Origin: Shewanella inventionis
GTDB lineage: Bacteria; Pseudomonadota; Gammaproteobacteria; Enterobacterales; Shewanellaceae
Reading direction: 5' to 3'
NCBI RefSeq assembly: GCF_014641855.1
Contig: NZ_BMII01000036.1
Location: forward strand, 1 to 47,014
Length of the DNA: 47,014 nucleotides
This document shows positions 33,942-42,672 of this stretch, piece after piece. Each line of letters begins with the position of its first letter. The stretch's first letter is position 1. The notes beneath the pieces are model-generated. The model ran no database searches and was not told the DNA's origin. It saw only the letters and a list, made by a program, of their open reading frames with translations. Position numbers and translations under genes: made by a program.

Positions 33942-34499
33942 ATGAAGATCACATATCTTAGCGCCATTTTGGCCAGTAGCTTGCTCATTTTTGGCTGTAA
34001 TAGCGATAGCGATGATGACGATATCGTTGTGGTTGAGCCACCCGTCGTTGTTGTGCCGCCCGTCGTTGTTGACCCCGTCAGTGAAGCGGTTGATGTTGAT
34101 GAAGCATCTGCTATCACGATGAAGCTTGACTCATTTGATGCCGCATCGGGCGCATTAACATTTACCCTAACCGACGCTGACGGCAAAGCCATTACTAATG
34201 CCACTGATTATGACATTGCTTATTTTGGCTATCCTGATCCAGCATCACCGTCGATTAAACCTAAAGCCTGGAAACGCTGGCATGTCACTCAACGCTTTCA
34301 ATGCGACCAAACTGACATAGACAATTGCGTTGGCTTATTACAAGAAACGGAGACTGAAGGACAATATACCTTTGACGCTACAGGCTTAGATCTTGGCAGT
34401 AAAGCCGCTGCGGGTGCGGTAGAGGTTTTCAAAGTGGCTGTACAAATTCATGGTTCTAATGCCAGCAATGACATCACCCTCATTGCAGCAGATGAATGA
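33942..34499 (+). CDS. Lipoprotein resembling the first domain of OmcA/MtrC-type proteins
   Basis: A 185-residue lipoprotein (lipobox LLIFGC) with an acidic stretch (NSDSDDDD) and a Val/Pro linker. It then has a beta-rich domain: FTLTDADGKAITNATDYDIAYFGY, WKRWHVTQRF and TETEGQYTFDATGLDLGSKAA. This pattern is like the N-terminal non-haem domain of OmcA-type decahaem lipoproteins. No CxxCH motif is present, so it is not a cytochrome. AAGGAG precedes the ATG. Cotranscription with the split-Soret-like cytochrome suggests a surface or periplasmic partner. Confidence 0.6.
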   Translation: MKITYLSAILASSLLIFGCNSDSDDDDIVVVEPPVVVVPPVVVDPVSEAVDVDEASAITMKLDSFDAASGALTFTLTDADGKAITNATDYDIAYFGYPDPASPSIKPKAWKRWHVTQRFQCDQTDIDNCVGLLQETETEGQYTFDATGLDLGSKAAAGAVEVFKVAVQIHGSNASNDITLIAADE

Positions 34500-34560
34500 T
34501 GATTTCCCCCCCGCATTAGCTAGGGAAATAGCCAATTTACCTAGCTAAACTTGGACATAA

Positions 34561-34589
34561 GCCGCAGGATCTCTGCTGCGGCTTTTTTT
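34561..34589 (+). terminator. Terminator of the cytochrome operon
   Basis: Stem GCCGCAG / CTGCGGC and a T-run, 60 bp after the lipoprotein stop. Confidence 0.88.
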
Positions 34590-34601
34590 AATATACTCTG
34601 C

Positions 34602-34630
34602 AAAAAAAAGAGCCTCATCAATGAGGCCCT
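34602..34630 (-). terminator. Terminator of the prolyl oligopeptidase gene
   Basis: On the minus strand, stem GCCTCAT / ATGAGGC followed by eight T residues (the A-run at 34602). About 30 bp past the stop. Confidence 0.85.
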
Positions 34631-34657
34631 TTTCTATATGCGTATATACCCAATCAA

Positions 34658-36751
34658 CTAACGTAATTGCTGCATTAAATAGGCATATACCATTGAAATA
34701 AGCTCTGCGGCTTGGGTGTTGTCAGCAGCACCGGCATGGCCTCCTTCAATGTTTTCGTAATAAAGCACGTCAATACCCATGTCTTCCATTTTTGCGACCA
34801 TTTTACGTGCGTGAGCAGGGTGAACACGGTCGTCACGGGTTGACGTAGTAAAAAATACTTTAGGGTATTTAACCCCTTGTTTTAAATTATGATAAGGCGA
34901 ATAGGTTTTAATGTATTGCCATTCTTTTTCAATGTCTGGATTGCCGTATTCGCCCATCCAACTGGCACCGGCCAACAGCTTGTTATAACGCTTCATGTCT
35001 AGCAATGGCACTTGGCATACCACGGCATTATATAAATCTGGACGACGCGTAAACGCAGCCCCCATTAACAATCCACCATTACTGCCACCTTGAATACCTA
35101 GATGCCCACTGGTGGTAATTTTGCGAGCAATTAAGTCTTCTGCTATGGCTTCAAAGTCTTCAAAGGCTTTATGACGGTTTTCTTTTAACGCGGCTTGATG
35201 CCATGCAGGGCCGTATTCGCCACCACCACGAATATTAGCCAACACATATACTCCGCCCTGTTCTAACCAGTTTTTACCTACTGTGGCTGAATATGCTGGC
35301 AAGCGTGACACTTCAAAACCACCATAAGCATAAAGCAAGGTAGGATTGGTGCCGTCTAACTTAATGTCTTTAGCCATGACCACAAAGTAAGGTACTTTGG
35401 TGCCGTCTTTGGACTGAGCAAAAAATTGTTTGGTTTCAAATTTATCGGCAGCAAATTGCTGTGGCATGCCTTTCACTTTTTCAGCTTTTAAGCTTGCACC
35501 ATTCACTCGATACAAGGTGGATGGTTCTAAAAAGCTAGTGTAATCAACAAAAAACTCATCGCTGTCGCGCTGAACATCAAACACACTTAAGGTGCCATTA
35601 GCCTCAAATGGAGCGGTGTCGCTTTGCCACTCGCCTTTGTTGTTTTGGGTATAGCGTACGAGTTTACTTTTAACATTGTCTAACCAGGTAACAAATATCG
35701 CACTTTTACTAAAATTAATTTGTGAGATAAATGCGCTCGCGCTAGGTGAGACAAATTCACTAAACTCGGGCTGTTGTGCCATGAGTTTATCGACCGGAGT
35801 CGATACGACAGCACCTTGCTTAAAGGTTGCTTTATCGGTGACTAATTCGCTTTTCAGCTCAATGTATAACTGGCCTTTAAAATAACCTTTAATATCGGCA
35901 TCTGCGGGTAACGGCAGCGCGATGAGTTTGTCGTTCTGATACACGTAATGTTTAGCGGTATAGAAAGTTAGGCTTTCGGTGATGATGTTAAGTGGCGTTT
36001 TGTCATCAAAAATAACGTAACCCGCTGAGGCTACCGATGCTGTATCACCTGTAAAAATGGTTTTAGCTTCAGATAACGGCGTGCCGCGTTTCCATAGTTT
36101 CACTACACTTGGATAGCCAGAATCAGTCATGCTTTTACCATCACCAAAGTCAGTGCCGATAAATACTGTGTCTTTATCAATCCAGCTTACTATCGATTTT
36201 GCTTCATCGACCATAAATGGTTTTTGCGCTTTATCAACAAAGCTTTTAGTGCTGAGGTCAAACTCACGTATTTCAGCAGCATCTGCACCGCCGCGTGATA
36301 ACGACACTAAGCAGCGTTCATTTTGAGGGTATTGGCAGTTCATGCCTTTATACACCCAGTTAACACCCTCGGCTTTACCTAGGGCATCAATGTCTAGCAC
36401 GGTTTCCCATTTAGGATCTGCTTTGGCGTATTCTTCTAGCGTGGTGCGACGATAAATACCGCGGGTATGGGTTTCGTCTTTCCAAAAATTGTAAAAATAG
36501 TCGCCAGTGCGGCTGGCATAAGGGATCCGTTCTTTGTTGTTAAGAATATCGAGGCTATTGGCGACTAAGGTATCAAAGCCTTTATAGCTTTTGATGTGGG
36601 TGGCAGACAGGTCATTTTGCTGCTTTACCCATGTCATAGGTTTGGCACCTTCAACATCTTCTAACCAAATAAATTTGTCTTCGTCTGCTTTAATCGGTGT
36701 TGCCATGGTCATCGCACTCGCTACGCATAAAGGTATGATTCGCTTAAGCAT
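34658..36751 (-). CDS. Prolyl oligopeptidase (S9A) family serine peptidase
   Basis: 697-residue enzyme cleaving short peptides after proline or a related residue. A signal peptide (MLKRIIPLCVASAMTMATPIKA) indicates periplasmic location. The N-terminal half is the seven-bladed propeller. The C-terminal alpha/beta-hydrolase domain has the nucleophile GGSNGGLLMG, the catalytic Asp in STRDDRVHPAHA and His in EGGHAGA. ANIRGGGEYGPAWHQAAL is typical of the S9A group. Full length. AAAGGA precedes the start. Confidence 0.93.
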   Translation of the reverse strand: MLKRIIPLCVASAMTMATPIKADEDKFIWLEDVEGAKPMTWVKQQNDLSATHIKSYKGFDTLVANSLDILNNKERIPYASRTGDYFYNFWKDETHTRGIYRRTTLEEYAKADPKWETVLDIDALGKAEGVNWVYKGMNCQYPQNERCLVSLSRGGADAAEIREFDLSTKSFVDKAQKPFMVDEAKSIVSWIDKDTVFIGTDFGDGKSMTDSGYPSVVKLWKRGTPLSEAKTIFTGDTASVASAGYVIFDDKTPLNIITESLTFYTAKHYVYQNDKLIALPLPADADIKGYFKGQLYIELKSELVTDKATFKQGAVVSTPVDKLMAQQPEFSEFVSPSASAFISQINFSKSAIFVTWLDNVKSKLVRYTQNNKGEWQSDTAPFEANGTLSVFDVQRDSDEFFVDYTSFLEPSTLYRVNGASLKAEKVKGMPQQFAADKFETKQFFAQSKDGTKVPYFVVMAKDIKLDGTNPTLLYAYGGFEVSRLPAYSATVGKNWLEQGGVYVLANIRGGGEYGPAWHQAALKENRHKAFEDFEAIAEDLIARKITTSGHLGIQGGSNGGLLMGAAFTRRPDLYNAVVCQVPLLDMKRYNKLLAGASWMGEYGNPDIEKEWQYIKTYSPYHNLKQGVKYPKVFFTTSTRDDRVHPAHARKMVAKMEDMGIDVLYYENIEGGHAGAADNTQAAELISMVYAYLMQQLR

Positions 36752-36906
36752 CTAATTATCCTTTTAGTTGTTTGCTCATGTATTTTTATTTTTGTGTGTT
36801 TACTTTATACCAATTAAGCAGATGTTCAATCGATAAGCTGCTACAAACTGTTACAGGAATTTATCTAGAGAAAATAGTGCCAATGTTAACGATTAAACAG
36901 TTTTAG

Positions 36907-37004
36907 CCACGACATTTTTTATTTTTACCATCAGCACAGGCAATAACTTTGGGTATATAATCCCCACGACATTTTTTATTTTTACCATCAGCACAGGCAA
37001 TAAC
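36907..37004. repeat. 41-bp direct duplication upstream of ppiC
   Basis: Copies at 36907-36947 and 36964-37004 are identical over 41 bp, with a 16-bp spacer that contains TATAAT-like GGTATATAAT. The second copy ends exactly at the ppiC start codon, so the ribosome-binding region (ACAGGCAATAAC) is duplicated, once without and once with a following ATG. Confidence 0.9.
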
Positions 37005-37283
37005 ATGGCTAAAACCGCAGCGGCACTTCACATTTTAGTAAAACACCAAACTCAAGCTGAAGACATTATTAAGCAGCTTAATAAAGGTGCTAAATTTGAT
37101 GTATTAGCCAAAAAACACTCTAGTTGTCCTTCAGCTAAAAATGGCGGCAATTTAGGAGAATTTAAAAAAGGTCAGATGGTACCACAGTTCGACAAGGTCT
37201 GTTTTACCGGCGAGTTAATTACCCCACATTTAGTGAAAACCAAATTTGGCTGGCATGTGGTAAAAGTGTTATACCGCACCTAA
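37005..37283 (+). CDS. ppiC: Parvulin-type peptidyl-prolyl isomerase C
   Basis: Small cytoplasmic parvulin of 92 residues. The sequence AAALHILVKHQTQAEDIIKQL, KKHSSCPSAKNGGNLGEFKKGQMVPQFDKV and KTKFGWHVVKVLYRT is almost a family consensus, with the active-site His, Cys/Asp region, Phe and final His all present. It catalyses prolyl cis-trans isomerisation in unfolded chains. It is a single gene directly preceded by a 41-bp duplicated segment. Confidence 0.95.
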   Translation: MAKTAAALHILVKHQTQAEDIIKQLNKGAKFDVLAKKHSSCPSAKNGGNLGEFKKGQMVPQFDKVCFTGELITPHLVKTKFGWHVVKVLYRT

Positions 37284-37356
37284 CGTTTGTAAGAAAACGC
37301 AGAGTGACAGTGAACGGCGATACATGCCCAATGTCATTGGCATTGATTAACAGTAT

Positions 37357-38085
37357 TTATTGACGCAGTTTAATGTATAACTCGCCATCACGAATTTGAA
37401 TATCTTCAACGCCATCAGCAAAGGTATTCCAAAAGCCTCTATCGCCAAACTCGCTCACCAAATTGACGTTTTTCATGTTACCTAGCCAGGCATTAGGTAT
37501 GGGTACGCCCATCAGGCTCACCCCCACTAACGCCACAACGGGGCGGCGATTAACATCTAAACGGATATCCAAACCGGTATTCACCCGTAATATTTCACCC
37601 GCCATAATAGGAAAATCTTTTGGGATAGGGATCAGCATCGTTGCACTAGCCAGGTTGTCTGAAAAATCAATGGCTACCCGCTTGGCAAAATCAGGGTTGC
37701 GGCCAATCATAGAATTGACCTCTTTTTCGCTAAAACTCACCTCGCGATCTGCATCAAACTCCTGATACGCCTGCGGTGTTAATTCACCCGCGGCATTGTA
37801 TTGTGCTTGCTTGTTACTCGAAGGCCTTACCTGTTTTGAAGTTGAAGATGTCCTAGTGTCTACCTGCCAACCTAACTGGGTTAATTTTTGCTCCAGCTGT
37901 TGCGATTCCTTTACGTTTAACGTGACTGGAGTTAAAGGTGACGGGAAAATATAAGTACGAATGACAAAAAACGTCAGCCCTGCGGTGACCAACACGGTAG
38001 CCAAAATAATCAGCAATAATTTAACGCCTGATGCGCCAATGTGTTTATAGCGTAAAGCTAACGAGTAATTGGATGATGCTCGCAT
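37357..38085 (-). CDS. Conserved membrane-anchored protein of unknown function
   Basis: 242 residues with one transmembrane helix near the N-terminus (VKLLLIILATVLVTAGLTFFVI) and a large periplasmic domain. The domain includes FSEKEVNSMIGRNPDFAKRVAIDFSDNLASATMLIPIPKDFP, and then alternating strands ending ELYIKLRQ. The pattern recalls lipid- or LEA-like domains in YpmS/DUF2140-type proteins, but I cannot assign the family. AGGAGG precedes the ATG. Convergent with ppiC. Function unknown. Confidence 0.7.
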   Translation of the reverse strand: MRASSNYSLALRYKHIGASGVKLLLIILATVLVTAGLTFFVIRTYIFPSPLTPVTLNVKESQQLEQKLTQLGWQVDTRTSSTSKQVRPSSNKQAQYNAAGELTPQAYQEFDADREVSFSEKEVNSMIGRNPDFAKRVAIDFSDNLASATMLIPIPKDFPIMAGEILRVNTGLDIRLDVNRRPVVALVGVSLMGVPIPNAWLGNMKNVNLVSEFGDRGFWNTFADGVEDIQIRDGELYIKLRQ

Positions 38086-38324
38086 TAACCCCCTCCTTTT
38101 ATTATTTTGGGTTCAATAGTACTTCCCCGTGAAGCTAAACGGCAAATAAAACACCCATTTACTGCCGTGTAGCAAGCCTATATGTTGGCCCTATACCAGT
38201 ATAAGTCGTTAAGCCAGTTAACAATTGTATAAAATTTGAGTTACAAACAAAGCGGGGTGTATTACAGTATATCCATCGAAAGTATGCCAACTGGCTTATT
38301 GAGTAAAATAAAGGATTATTTTAA

Positions 38325-39896
38325 ATGCAGTTACCAAACCGCACCACGTTAATGCCAATGATGATTGGCACTAGTCTTCTACTCGCAGCATGTGGCGGTG
38401 GGGGCTCATCAAGCAGCGATAACGACAACACCTCAGGTTCTTCAAGCCCACAATGGGTACAGGGCACATTTGCTAACTACTCAACTTTAGCTAACCAATG
38501 TAGCGTACCATTGACACAAAAACTGTGGTTACGTTCATGGAGTAACGACACCTACCTGTGGTATGACGAAATCATTGACCGCGACCCAGCGCCATACAGC
38601 GTAGCCGAGTATTTTGATCTGTTAAAAACCAATGAACTATCTGACACGGGCAACGAAAAAGATAACTTTCATTTCTCGATGTCGACTGAAGAATGGGAGC
38701 TGTTGAACGGCTCTGGTGCTTCAGTAGGATACGGTATGGAGTTGAGTTTACGCCAGGCATCAACTGGAGTAAGCAGACAAGTCACTGTGGCATACAACGA
38801 ACCCAATAGCCCAGCAAGTGAAGCTGGTGTGAGTCGTGGAGCGATAATCGTATCTGTTGATGGCGTTAGTGTCGCCAACGCGAACGATAGCGACAGTATT
38901 GATATCTTAAATGCGGGGTTATTTCCGAGCGAAAGTGGCCAACAAACGGTATTTATTGTGCGTGACCTAAATGCCCAAACCGACAGAAGCGTTACACTCA
39001 CGGCACAAACTGTGGTGTCGACACCAGTACAAAATACTAAAACAATACAAACCGCAAACGGCAAAGTGGGTTATTTACAATTTAACTCACATATCGCAAC
39101 AGCTGAAAAAGGCTTATATGATGCGATGACCACCCTAAGCAACGCACAAGTTGATGATTTAGTGATCGACATCCGTTATAACGGCGGCGGACTATTAGCC
39201 ATTGCAAGCCAATTGGCCTACATGGTTGCCGGTGATAGCGCCACAGAAAATCATGTGTTTGAACGCACCAGCTTTAACGACAAATACCCCACCATGGACC
39301 CCGTTACAGGGCAAGCGTTAACACCCATGCCATTCATTAATGAGTCACTTGGTTTTAATACATCATTATTAAGAAGCGGCGTAACATTGCCTACATTAAA
39401 CCTTAATCGTGTATTTGTACTCACAACCTCAGGGACATGCTCTGCCAGTGAAGCATTAATGAATGCATTGCGTGGTATTGATGTTGAAGTGATTCAATTA
39501 GGCGACACCACATGCGGTAAACCTTATGGTTTTTACCCAACAGATAACTGTGATACCACCTACTTTACGATTCAATTTAAAGGCGTAAACGACAAAGGTT
39601 TTGGCGAGTATTCTGACGGCTTTGTACCATCAACAAACCCAACCGTAGACAGCGAAGTACCCGGTTGCGCACTCGATGATGACCTAACTCATGCATTAGG
39701 TGATACCGATGAAACACTGTTAAGTGCTGCGCTCTATTACCGTGACAACAACAGCTGCCCAGCAACCGCTACGGCTATCGCCCGTGCACCGGCTAAAACA
39801 ACCTTTATTGACCCAGGCTTTATGTTGCAAGACACCCGCAATCAAAATGTGTTGCAAAACAATCGCATTTTAACGCCGCTGGCTTCGGAGCAATAA
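38325..39896 (+). CDS. S41 family (C-terminal processing type) peptidase lipoprotein
   Basis: 523-residue lipoprotein (lipobox LLLAAC, then a Gly/Ser-rich linker). A PDZ-like domain lies around residues 125-225 (NSPASEAGVSRGAIIVSVDG). The S41 catalytic domain follows: GKVGYLQFNSH, DLVIDIRYNGGG, and FVLTTSGTCSASEALMNAL with the nucleophile Ser. Cys-rich loops (TTCGKPYGFYPTDNCD) suggest disulfides. Probably periplasmic or surface processing of proteins. Its stop overlaps the next start (TAATG). Confidence 0.9.
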   Translation: MQLPNRTTLMPMMIGTSLLLAACGGGGSSSSDNDNTSGSSSPQWVQGTFANYSTLANQCSVPLTQKLWLRSWSNDTYLWYDEIIDRDPAPYSVAEYFDLLKTNELSDTGNEKDNFHFSMSTEEWELLNGSGASVGYGMELSLRQASTGVSRQVTVAYNEPNSPASEAGVSRGAIIVSVDGVSVANANDSDSIDILNAGLFPSESGQQTVFIVRDLNAQTDRSVTLTAQTVVSTPVQNTKTIQTANGKVGYLQFNSHIATAEKGLYDAMTTLSNAQVDDLVIDIRYNGGGLLAIASQLAYMVAGDSATENHVFERTSFNDKYPTMDPVTGQALTPMPFINESLGFNTSLLRSGVTLPTLNLNRVFVLTTSGTCSASEALMNALRGIDVEVIQLGDTTCGKPYGFYPTDNCDTTYFTIQFKGVNDKGFGEYSDGFVPSTNPTVDSEVPGCALDDDLTHALGDTDETLLSAALYYRDNNSCPATATAIARAPAKTTFIDPGFMLQDTRNQNVLQNNRILTPLASEQ

Positions 39897-40285
39897 TGCT
39901 AAAAGCACTCATAGGACTTTTTGGTATTGTATTTATAAGCGGTTGTGTGGCGACAGCAAGCGAGGTAAACACCTCGCCACAAGCTGCAACAATAACAAAT
40001 CCAAATGAGCAAACCCACGATGAGTTGCAACAAGCAATAGCAAGCTTGTTGGGCGCAAGTAGTGTGGTGATTAGCGACAATGCCTTTGTGCAATACAGCC
40101 AAGAGGTGATTGAACGCAAACAGCACAAAGATGCCAACGGGTTGTTGATAATGGGCCGCAGCACTGAAATACCTGATGCGATTCAGTTATTAAAACAAGG
40201 TGATGCTTGCTTATTACGCCATGTGCAAAGCACTAAAACGATTACGTTGTCGCAAGTCCACTGTAAGTTTGAAGACGCGCAATAG
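39896..40285 (+). CDS. Small lipoprotein coupled to the S41 peptidase
   Basis: 129-residue lipoprotein (lipobox FISGC). No known domain is recognised. Two cysteines near the end (DACLLRHV, QVHCKF) could form a disulfide. The start overlaps the peptidase stop by one base, which implies translational coupling and a shared task such as an accessory or inhibitor protein. A strong terminator follows. Confidence 0.75.
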   Translation: MLKALIGLFGIVFISGCVATASEVNTSPQAATITNPNEQTHDELQQAIASLLGASSVVISDNAFVQYSQEVIERKQHKDANGLLIMGRSTEIPDAIQLLKQGDACLLRHVQSTKTITLSQVHCKFEDAQ

Positions 40286-40325
40286 CAGCACTTTAAGTGT
40301 TGTAATATAAGCTCATCAATAACAA

Positions 40326-40362
40326 GGCCAGAACATATCCTAATATGTTCTGGCCTTTTTTT
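40326..40362 (+). terminator. Terminator of the S41 operon
   Basis: Twelve-bp perfect stem GGCCAGAACATA / TATGTTCTGGCC and seven T residues. Confidence 0.93.
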
Positions 40363-40375
40363 ACGCGTTACTTCA

Positions 40376-40458
40376 TTTCACTGCACTGTCACTTAACTTA
40401 CTGCACAATAACTTACTGCATTGTAATTTACTGCACTGTCATTTACAGGATTGTCATT
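40376..40458. repeat. Degenerate 15-bp tandem repeat
   Basis: About five units of TTACTGCA(C/T)TGT(C/A)AT, some with insertions. It lies just after the S41 terminator and 190 bp before the next gene. Simple-sequence slippage is the likeliest origin. The reading frame through it (TYCTITYCIVIYC) is a repeat translation. Confidence 0.6.
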
Positions 40459-40644
40459 CATAAACGGTTAACTCACGACACTGTAATACCATTTCACGTT
40501 AATAAGTCACCTAACATAACAATAAAAACAGCTAGCCAGACGGATATACAATGCCAAGAATCCTCCACCTCAGAGGCTTGCCCTCAACAGGCTAAAACGT
40601 GATAAAATCTTGCCCTACTCACTTTTAACCAACAAGGTCATGCA

Positions 40645-40896
40645 ATGAATCCGATTATTGCCATCTTAAAAGAACACAACATCAGCGATGCACAAATTAA
40701 TGAGTTGTTTCAAACGTTAACTGAAAATCCATTTGCAGCAATGGCAACTATAGGCCAATTAGGTATTCCACCAGAAAAGCTTCAGCAGTTAATGGCCCTT
40801 GTAATGCAAAACCCAGCCTTAATTAAAGAAGCCGTAGTTGAGCTGGGCTTAGATTTCTCAAAAGTTGAAGCAGCAAAAGCGCAATTGCAAAAGTAG
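40645..40896 (+). CDS. DUF2999-like small protein
   Basis: 83-residue cytoplasmic helical protein. NPIIAILKEHNISDAQINELFQTL, LGIPPEKLQQLMALVMQNPALIKEAV and GLDFSKVEAAKAQLQ match DUF2999 proteins of Shewanella and Vibrio as I recall them. No function is known. Monocistronic, with a terminator 26 bp after the stop. Confidence 0.8.
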   Translation: MNPIIAILKEHNISDAQINELFQTLTENPFAAMATIGQLGIPPEKLQQLMALVMQNPALIKEAVVELGLDFSKVEAAKAQLQK

Positions 40897-40921
40897 TTCC
40901 CATGCTCGTGGCTCAATAAAG

Positions 40922-40958
40922 AAAAAACGGCCAGAGTCTAAGCTTCTGGCCGTTTTTT
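40922..40958 (+). terminator. Terminator after the DUF2999-like gene
   Basis: Stem AAAAAACGGCCAGA / TCTGGCCGTTTTTT. Confidence 0.92.
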
Positions 40959-41022
40959 GTTAAGTCGTTAAATTAACCTCACTCAAGCTCAAAAGCCGTT
41001 ACCCAAGGTTTTGAGAATTGGT

Positions 41023-41157
41023 TTAATGCTTGGCGGATAAACTGGCAACGAGTTTGTGTTGCACTAATACATGTTGCTCTATCATCGCATCAATCACTGT
41101 AAGGCCTATACCAGACAGCCCGATAGAGGCCACGTCGATACTGAATTGAACATACAA
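41023..41157 (-). pseudogene. Possible remnant of a LysR-type regulator C-terminus
   Basis: A 44-codon open frame bounded upstream by an in-frame TAG. It reads VQFSIDVASIGLSGIGLTVI, followed by DAMIEQHVLVQHKLVASL. That looks like the last strand-helix of a LysR effector domain (VAxGxGIxxxP...LV). No start, no DNA-binding part. Probably a gene remnant; chance cannot be excluded. Confidence 0.35.
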
Positions 41158-41171
41158 TAGCTAAAAATAAA

Positions 41172-41197
41172 AAAGGATAAGTCATGACTTATCCTTT
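41172..41197. terminator. Terminator of the DUF1993 gene
   Basis: Perfect 26-bp palindrome with arms AAAGGATAAGTCA / TGACTTATCCTTT, 25 bp past the stop on the minus strand. Confidence 0.85.
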
Positions 41198-41222
41198 CGC
41201 GTTTTTCAACCTACACGTGATC

Positions 41223-41744
41223 TTACATCACTGGCACTTTGTAAGGCATGGCGCCTAAGTAGTCTTTTTTACCCACTTCCACGCCGTTGTGGCGCAATAT
41301 TGAGTAAGCCGTAGTGATGTGAAAATAAAGATTGGGGATCGCATGTTCAATGGCAAATTCGTACCCAGTTAAATACTTACCTTCCCAGCGTGGTTGAGAC
41401 ACATGCACGCTGTCAGCATGGCCAAAATCGGCCTCACTAAATCCGTCAAGATAAGTCAGCACTGAGGTAATGCGTTGGCGTAATTCCTCTAGCGTGGTTT
41501 CGCTATCATCGTGCTTGGGCACAGTGTCCATGTTACCCGTTAAACGTGCCACACCAATTTTTGCCGTGTCGCACGCAATTTGCACCTGGCGAATAAGATT
41601 AAATTGATCAGGGGCTAAGCGAGAATTTAACAGCACTGCCATGTCGACTTTTTTTAGTGCGGCAAAGGCTTCAGCTTTATCAAGAATATGAGTTAAATTG
41701 TTTAGCATTTTGCTAAATTGCACTACCGTTAGATCGTAAAGCAT
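41223..41744 (-). CDS. DUF1993 family protein
   Basis: 173 residues from ATG at 41744, chosen for GGAGGG upstream. Helical-bundle protein related to DinB-like folds: VVQFSKMLNNLTHILDKAEAFA, LLNSRLAPDQFNLIRQVQIACDTAK, YLTGYEFAIEHAIPNLYFHITTAYSILRHNGVEVGKKDYLG. All are hallmarks of DUF1993. The His residues in the last motif may bind metal. Function unknown. Confidence 0.9.
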   Translation of the reverse strand: MLYDLTVVQFSKMLNNLTHILDKAEAFAALKKVDMAVLLNSRLAPDQFNLIRQVQIACDTAKIGVARLTGNMDTVPKHDDSETTLEELRQRITSVLTYLDGFSEADFGHADSVHVSQPRWEGKYLTGYEFAIEHAIPNLYFHITTAYSILRHNGVEVGKKDYLGAMPYKVPVM

Positions 41745-41952
41745 GGAAAATCCCTCCATTGGGGCTGCAAGCTGTAACGCGTTAGCAATACCACATTAGA
41801 TTGCAACCAAATCAAATACATTTTTAGCCCGTATTAACCACAATAATCCCAGTCATCATCCAACACAATAACCGATTCAAATAACTCGCTTACAACTCAT
41901 CAATACAGTTATTATATTACTGACAGAAAACAAAATGAGGAGCAAGATCGCC

Positions 41953-42576
41953 ATGGAAAGAGGCACGTTAGTTCGTTGGAACGATGAAAAAGGCTTTGGG
42001 TTTATTAAACCTGAAGCGGGTAATGATCAAGATGTGTTTATTCATATATCAGCGTTAAAGCACATGGCTAGAAAGCCCAAGGTTGGCGATGAAATTGTAT
42101 TTCATCGTGAAAACCAACCCGATGGAAAAGTCAAAGCCATAAAAGCCAGCATTGAAGGCGTCGCCGTTATTGCGAGCAGTCAACACCCATCAAAAAATAA
42201 CACCACAAACTCGCCGCATAGACCCAGCCAAAGATATAATCATAGCGCCAGCAGCCCAATCCTTGGCCGTATGTTCATGATTATTATTTTTCTTGGTGTC
42301 GGCATTTTCGGCTATAAGCAATATGAAAAAATGACAGCGGTCCCTGTGTTAACCAATGCAGATATTGAACAAATGCAATGGGAGCCTTCAGAGCCAAATC
42401 CAAGCGCTAAAAACCTGCAACCACAATTTAGATGTGAAACCGGTAAAATACACTGCAGCCAAATGCGCTCATGTGCCGAAGCAACGTTTTATATCAATAA
42501 CTGCCCAGGTACTGAAATGGATGGTGATCGTGATGGCGTACCATGCGAAAGACAGCATTGTGGTAACTTACGTTAA
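41953..42576 (+). CDS. Cold-shock domain - transmembrane - Excalibur domain fusion
   Basis: 207 residues. Residues 1-66 are a cold-shock domain: GTLVRWNDEKGFGFIKPE (RNP1-like KGFGFI) and DVFIHISAL (RNP2-like). A basic Ser/His linker follows, then a transmembrane helix (MFMIIIFLGVGIFGYKQYEK, about 108-128). The C-terminus has the Excalibur Ca-binding pattern: CSQMRSCAEATFYINNCPG and then MDGDRDGVPCERQHC. The nucleic-acid-binding end should be cytoplasmic and the Ca-binding end periplasmic. GAGGAG lies 11 bases upstream of the chosen ATG. Confidence 0.88.
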   Translation: MERGTLVRWNDEKGFGFIKPEAGNDQDVFIHISALKHMARKPKVGDEIVFHRENQPDGKVKAIKASIEGVAVIASSQHPSKNNTTNSPHRPSQRYNHSASSPILGRMFMIIIFLGVGIFGYKQYEKMTAVPVLTNADIEQMQWEPSEPNPSAKNLQPQFRCETGKIHCSQMRSCAEATFYINNCPGTEMDGDRDGVPCERQHCGNLR

Positions 42577-42672
42577 TCGTTTACGCACGGTATTTATCAA
42601 ATGTAAATTGTTCTGTGTAATAACGCCAAAACCACGCACAGGTAAAGAGCCTGTCTAAACTGGATAATAAAA

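Noticed and set aside
40345..40602. 85-codon frame rich in TYCIVIYC
   Set aside because: Translation of the 15-bp tandem repeat; it starts inside the S41 terminator.
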